Assembly: GCA_903898675.1 (NCBI GenBank)
Contig: CAIUGM010000038.1
Span: 78,950-142,949 of the forward strand
From: an uncultured Verrucomicrobiota bacterium
GTDB lineage: Bacteria; Verrucomicrobiota; Verrucomicrobiia; Opitutales; Opitutaceae
Length of the DNA stretch: 64,000 nt
Direction: 5' to 3'
Notes under the pieces: model-generated
Databases searched by the model: none
What the model was told of the DNA's origin: nothing
The model's input: only the letters and a program-made list of their open reading frames with translations
Part shown: positions 62,299 through 64,000 of the stretch, in pieces
Layout of the letters: each line of letters opens with the position of its first letter
Numbering within the stretch: the stretch's first letter is position 1
Translations under genes and position numbers: made by a program

Positions 62299-63570
62299 TC
62301 AGGGGTCCCAGTGCCGGAGCACCAGACAGACATTCGTGCCGCCAAAGCCGCTGCTGTTCTTGAGCACCAGCCGCGGCCGCTGCGCCAGCGTGCGGGTGGG
62401 CAGGTTGAGACCGGCACAAACCGGATCGGGATTTTCCAGGTTGGCCGTGCCCGGGATGAAACCCTCGGCCATGCCCACCGCGCAAAACGCCGTTTCCATG
62501 ACCCCGGCCATCGACAGTCCGTGGCCCGTCAGGCCCTTCGTGCTGCTGATGGCCGGATGAGCTCCGGCACTGGTGAAGACCGTGTGCAGCGCCCGCGCCT
62601 CGGATTCGTCGCCCGCCGGCGTCGAGGTGGCATGCGCATTGATATAGTCGATCTCTCGCGGCGTCACCCCGGCCGAGGTGAGCGCCCGGCGCATGGCCGT
62701 GACGAGCCCGCGGCCCTCGGGTTCCGAGCAGGCGATGCTGTAGCCGTCACCGGCCTGGCCCCAGCCCGCCAGCTCCGCGTAGATCGTGGCGTGGCGCTCG
62801 TGGGCGGATTCCGCCGTCTCCAGCAGAATTGCCGCCGCGCCCCCTGTGCCGACGAATCCATCGCGATCCCGGTCAAACGGCCGCGAGGCCCGCGCCGGAT
62901 CGGGATTGCGGGACAGCGCGCGCATGCCGTGGAAAGGATAAATCGAATCCAGCGTCAGGTCCTCCCCGCCCACCACGAGCATCCGCCGCTGCCGGCCGAG
63001 CCGGATCTCGTCGTAGGCGTAGCCCAGAGCCTGCGTCGTCGAGGCGCACGCCGATACAAACCCGGCGACCGCCCCGCGGATGCCGTAATGCGCCGCGAGG
63101 TTGAAATTCAGCGTGCCCGCGATGGTGCTGACGACCGACATCGGCGCAATGCGTTCGCCCCGCGACTCGTGGACCTGGTTCAGGAAATGGCGCAGCAGCC
63201 GCGGCGAACCGGCCGAGGCGCAGAACAACCCGGTCTCGTCGCTCGTCAGTTCAGCCGCGGTCAGGCGCGCTTCCCGGATCACCTGCTCGACCGCGCACAC
63301 CGCGTGCAGGCCGTGCGGCGGCAGGCCGCGCAGGAGGTCCTTGGTGATTTCATAACCGGCCGGCCAGCGCCACCCCGCCCACTGGTTGGTCGCGGTCTCA
63401 AAGCCCTTGATCGTCCCGGCCACCGTGACCGGCAGCCCGGCGCCCTCCAGGAAGCCAAACCGCGCGATGCCCGAGCGCATCTCGCGCAAGCTGAGGCTCA
63501 CGTCCGCCCGGTCGTTGCCGATGCTGGTGACGAAGCCGGTCCCGGAGATGACGACACGAGGTGGGGTCAT
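62299..63570 (-). CDS. Beta-ketoacyl-ACP synthase, FabF-like
   Basis: A 423-residue condensing enzyme with Cys175 in FVSACASTTQALGY, His313 in NAHATSTPAGDES and Lys345/His350 in STKGLTGHGLSMAG; the last differs from the common GHTLGAAG, as in specialised synthases. It is only distantly similar to the KAS II at 12.7-13.9 kb, so the two serve different pathways. The ATG at 63570 starts the first strand (PRVVISGTG); the frame could begin at 63618. First complete gene of the right-edge cluster after the ACP. Confidence 0.9.
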   Translation of the reverse strand: MTPPRVVISGTGFVTSIGNDRADVSLSLREMRSGIARFGFLEGAGLPVTVAGTIKGFETATNQWAGWRWPAGYEITKDLLRGLPPHGLHAVCAVEQVIREARLTAAELTSDETGLFCASAGSPRLLRHFLNQVHESRGERIAPMSVVSTIAGTLNFNLAAHYGIRGAVAGFVSACASTTQALGYAYDEIRLGRQRRMLVVGGEDLTLDSIYPFHGMRALSRNPDPARASRPFDRDRDGFVGTGGAAAILLETAESAHERHATIYAELAGWGQAGDGYSIACSEPEGRGLVTAMRRALTSAGVTPREIDYINAHATSTPAGDESEARALHTVFTSAGAHPAISSTKGLTGHGLSMAGVMETAFCAVGMAEGFIPGTANLENPDPVCAGLNLPTRTLAQRPRLVLKNSSGFGGTNVCLVLRHWDP

Positions 63571-63668
63571 GGCAGGCGATTGAGGACCGTGGGAGGGGCG
63601 CAGACGCCTGTCGGCCATAGGCTAGGCGACGGCTGACGTTGCGCTCTGCGCGGATGGCGCCATGGGCG

Positions 63669-63732
63669 AGGGCGCAGCCCCGCGACAAGCTCTGGGCCCT
63701 GAGCCTGTCGAACGGGCAAGACTGCGCCCCTA
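63669..63732. repeat. GTAG-footed REP 6, interrupted by another repeat
   Basis: GGGCGCAG (63671-63678 region) and CTGCGCCCCTAC (63721-63732) are the two arms of a GTAG-type hairpin, read on the minus strand as GTAGGGGCGCAG. Between them is GGGCCCTGAGCCTGTCGAACGG, a CTGAGCCTGTCGAA core seen as a dispersed repeat in many genomes (given here only in its parts). It lies in the 229-base gap between ACP and KAS genes; the remaining bases show nothing I can identify. Confidence 0.6.
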
Positions 63733-63799
63733 CCCGGGCAAACGGCAATTCCATCCGTGCTCATCAGTGCCAGCCGTGGTTAAACCGGGGTAGCACGAC

Positions 63800-64000
63800 T
63801 CAGGCGGCAGGCGTGCCGCCGCTAAAGATATGCTGACGGAAATGCTCCATCAATTCATCGAGGGTCGTGACCTTCGCGAGTTCGTCGTCGCCGAGCCGGA
63901 TGGAGAACAGGCTCTCCGCCAGGAACAGGGTATCGACCATGGTGAGCGAATCGCAGCCCAGGTCCTCCACCAGGCGCGTGCTGCCGGGGAGCGCGATCAG
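63800..64000 (-). CDS. Acyl carrier protein, 3' part at window edge
   Basis: The last 66 codons of an ACP gene that begins beyond position 64000. The phosphopantetheine site is in VEDLGCDSLTMVDTLF, with Ser as the attachment point, followed by the acidic helix III region LGDDELAKVTTLDELMEHF and the end HIFSGGTPAA. It belongs with the KAS, reductase and JmjC genes downstream on the minus strand. It differs strongly from the ACP at 12.4 kb. Confidence 0.93.
   Translation of the reverse strand: MIALPGSTRLVEDLGCDSLTMVDTLFLAESLFSIRLGDDELAKVTTLDELMEHFRQHIFSGGTPAA

Overview
The window is a 64 kb GC-rich bacterial chromosome segment with about 55 genes, no stretch longer than about 275 bases without a gene, and no transposase, phage or CRISPR locus. 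Gene content fits Verrucomicrobiota, most probably the Opitutaceae: a TolQ/ExbD/TonB-like envelope system, OprB-type porin, exported beta-propellers, a type IV pilin, fatty-acid-like clusters with CrtI-type flavoproteins, and a C-terminal sorting tail of the GAPS-x-W kind. The family assignment is inference; no rRNA is present to test it.

Layout. 0-2.3 kb: 3' end of lepA and lepB. 2.5-6.0 kb: a giant exported NHL-repeat protein. 6.2-13.9 kb (minus strand): an eight-gene lipid cluster (KAS II, ACP, two CrtI-like flavoproteins, FabZ, FabI, an OleA-like condensing enzyme and an OleB-like hydrolase). 14-18.5 kb: galE-like epimerase, anchored hydrolase, NtrC-type regulator without its DNA-binding end, a site-2-protease gene broken exactly at its catalytic glutamate codon, and a pilin. 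18.6 kb: tRNA-Ala. 18.9-32.2 kb: TonB/ExbD/TolQ, tmk, holB-like, MATE pump, mutS, pseudouridine synthase, second TonB-like protein, maf, nadE, VOC protein. 32.3-37.7 kb: hemL, an S55 (SpoIVB-like) protein and an exported propeller protein. 37.8-41.4 kb: a soluble four-gene two-component module. 41.6-48.7 kb: xerC-type recombinase, mazG, trpC, a channel-like protein, rsmA, secreted protein, Uma2 nuclease, S9 oligopeptidase. 48.7-58.9 kb: isoaspartyl peptidase, GH27 alpha-galactosidase, GreA-like factor, sugar-type MFS permease, large RNA helicase, outer-membrane protein, OprB porin. 58.9-64 kb (minus): MFS exporter, JmjC/cupin protein, acyl reductase, KAS and a partial ACP, a second acyl-chain cluster that runs off the right edge.

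The most unusual signals are: (1) two separate non-housekeeping acyl-carrier-protein pathways, one joining FAS II enzymes to CrtI-type flavoproteins and an OleA/OleB pair without OleC/OleD; (2) an amber codon replacing Glu in the HELGH motif of an otherwise intact M50 protease; (3) two populations of small inverted repeats: GTAG-footed REP/BIME hairpins, clustered at 49.7-63.7 kb with one embedded in frame in a helicase gene, and a set of 8- or 9-nt-period inverted repeats at gene starts, two of which appear to encode the signal peptides of the genes they precede; (4) an 18-blade NHL protein split 12+6 by a Gly/Ser/Thr linker.
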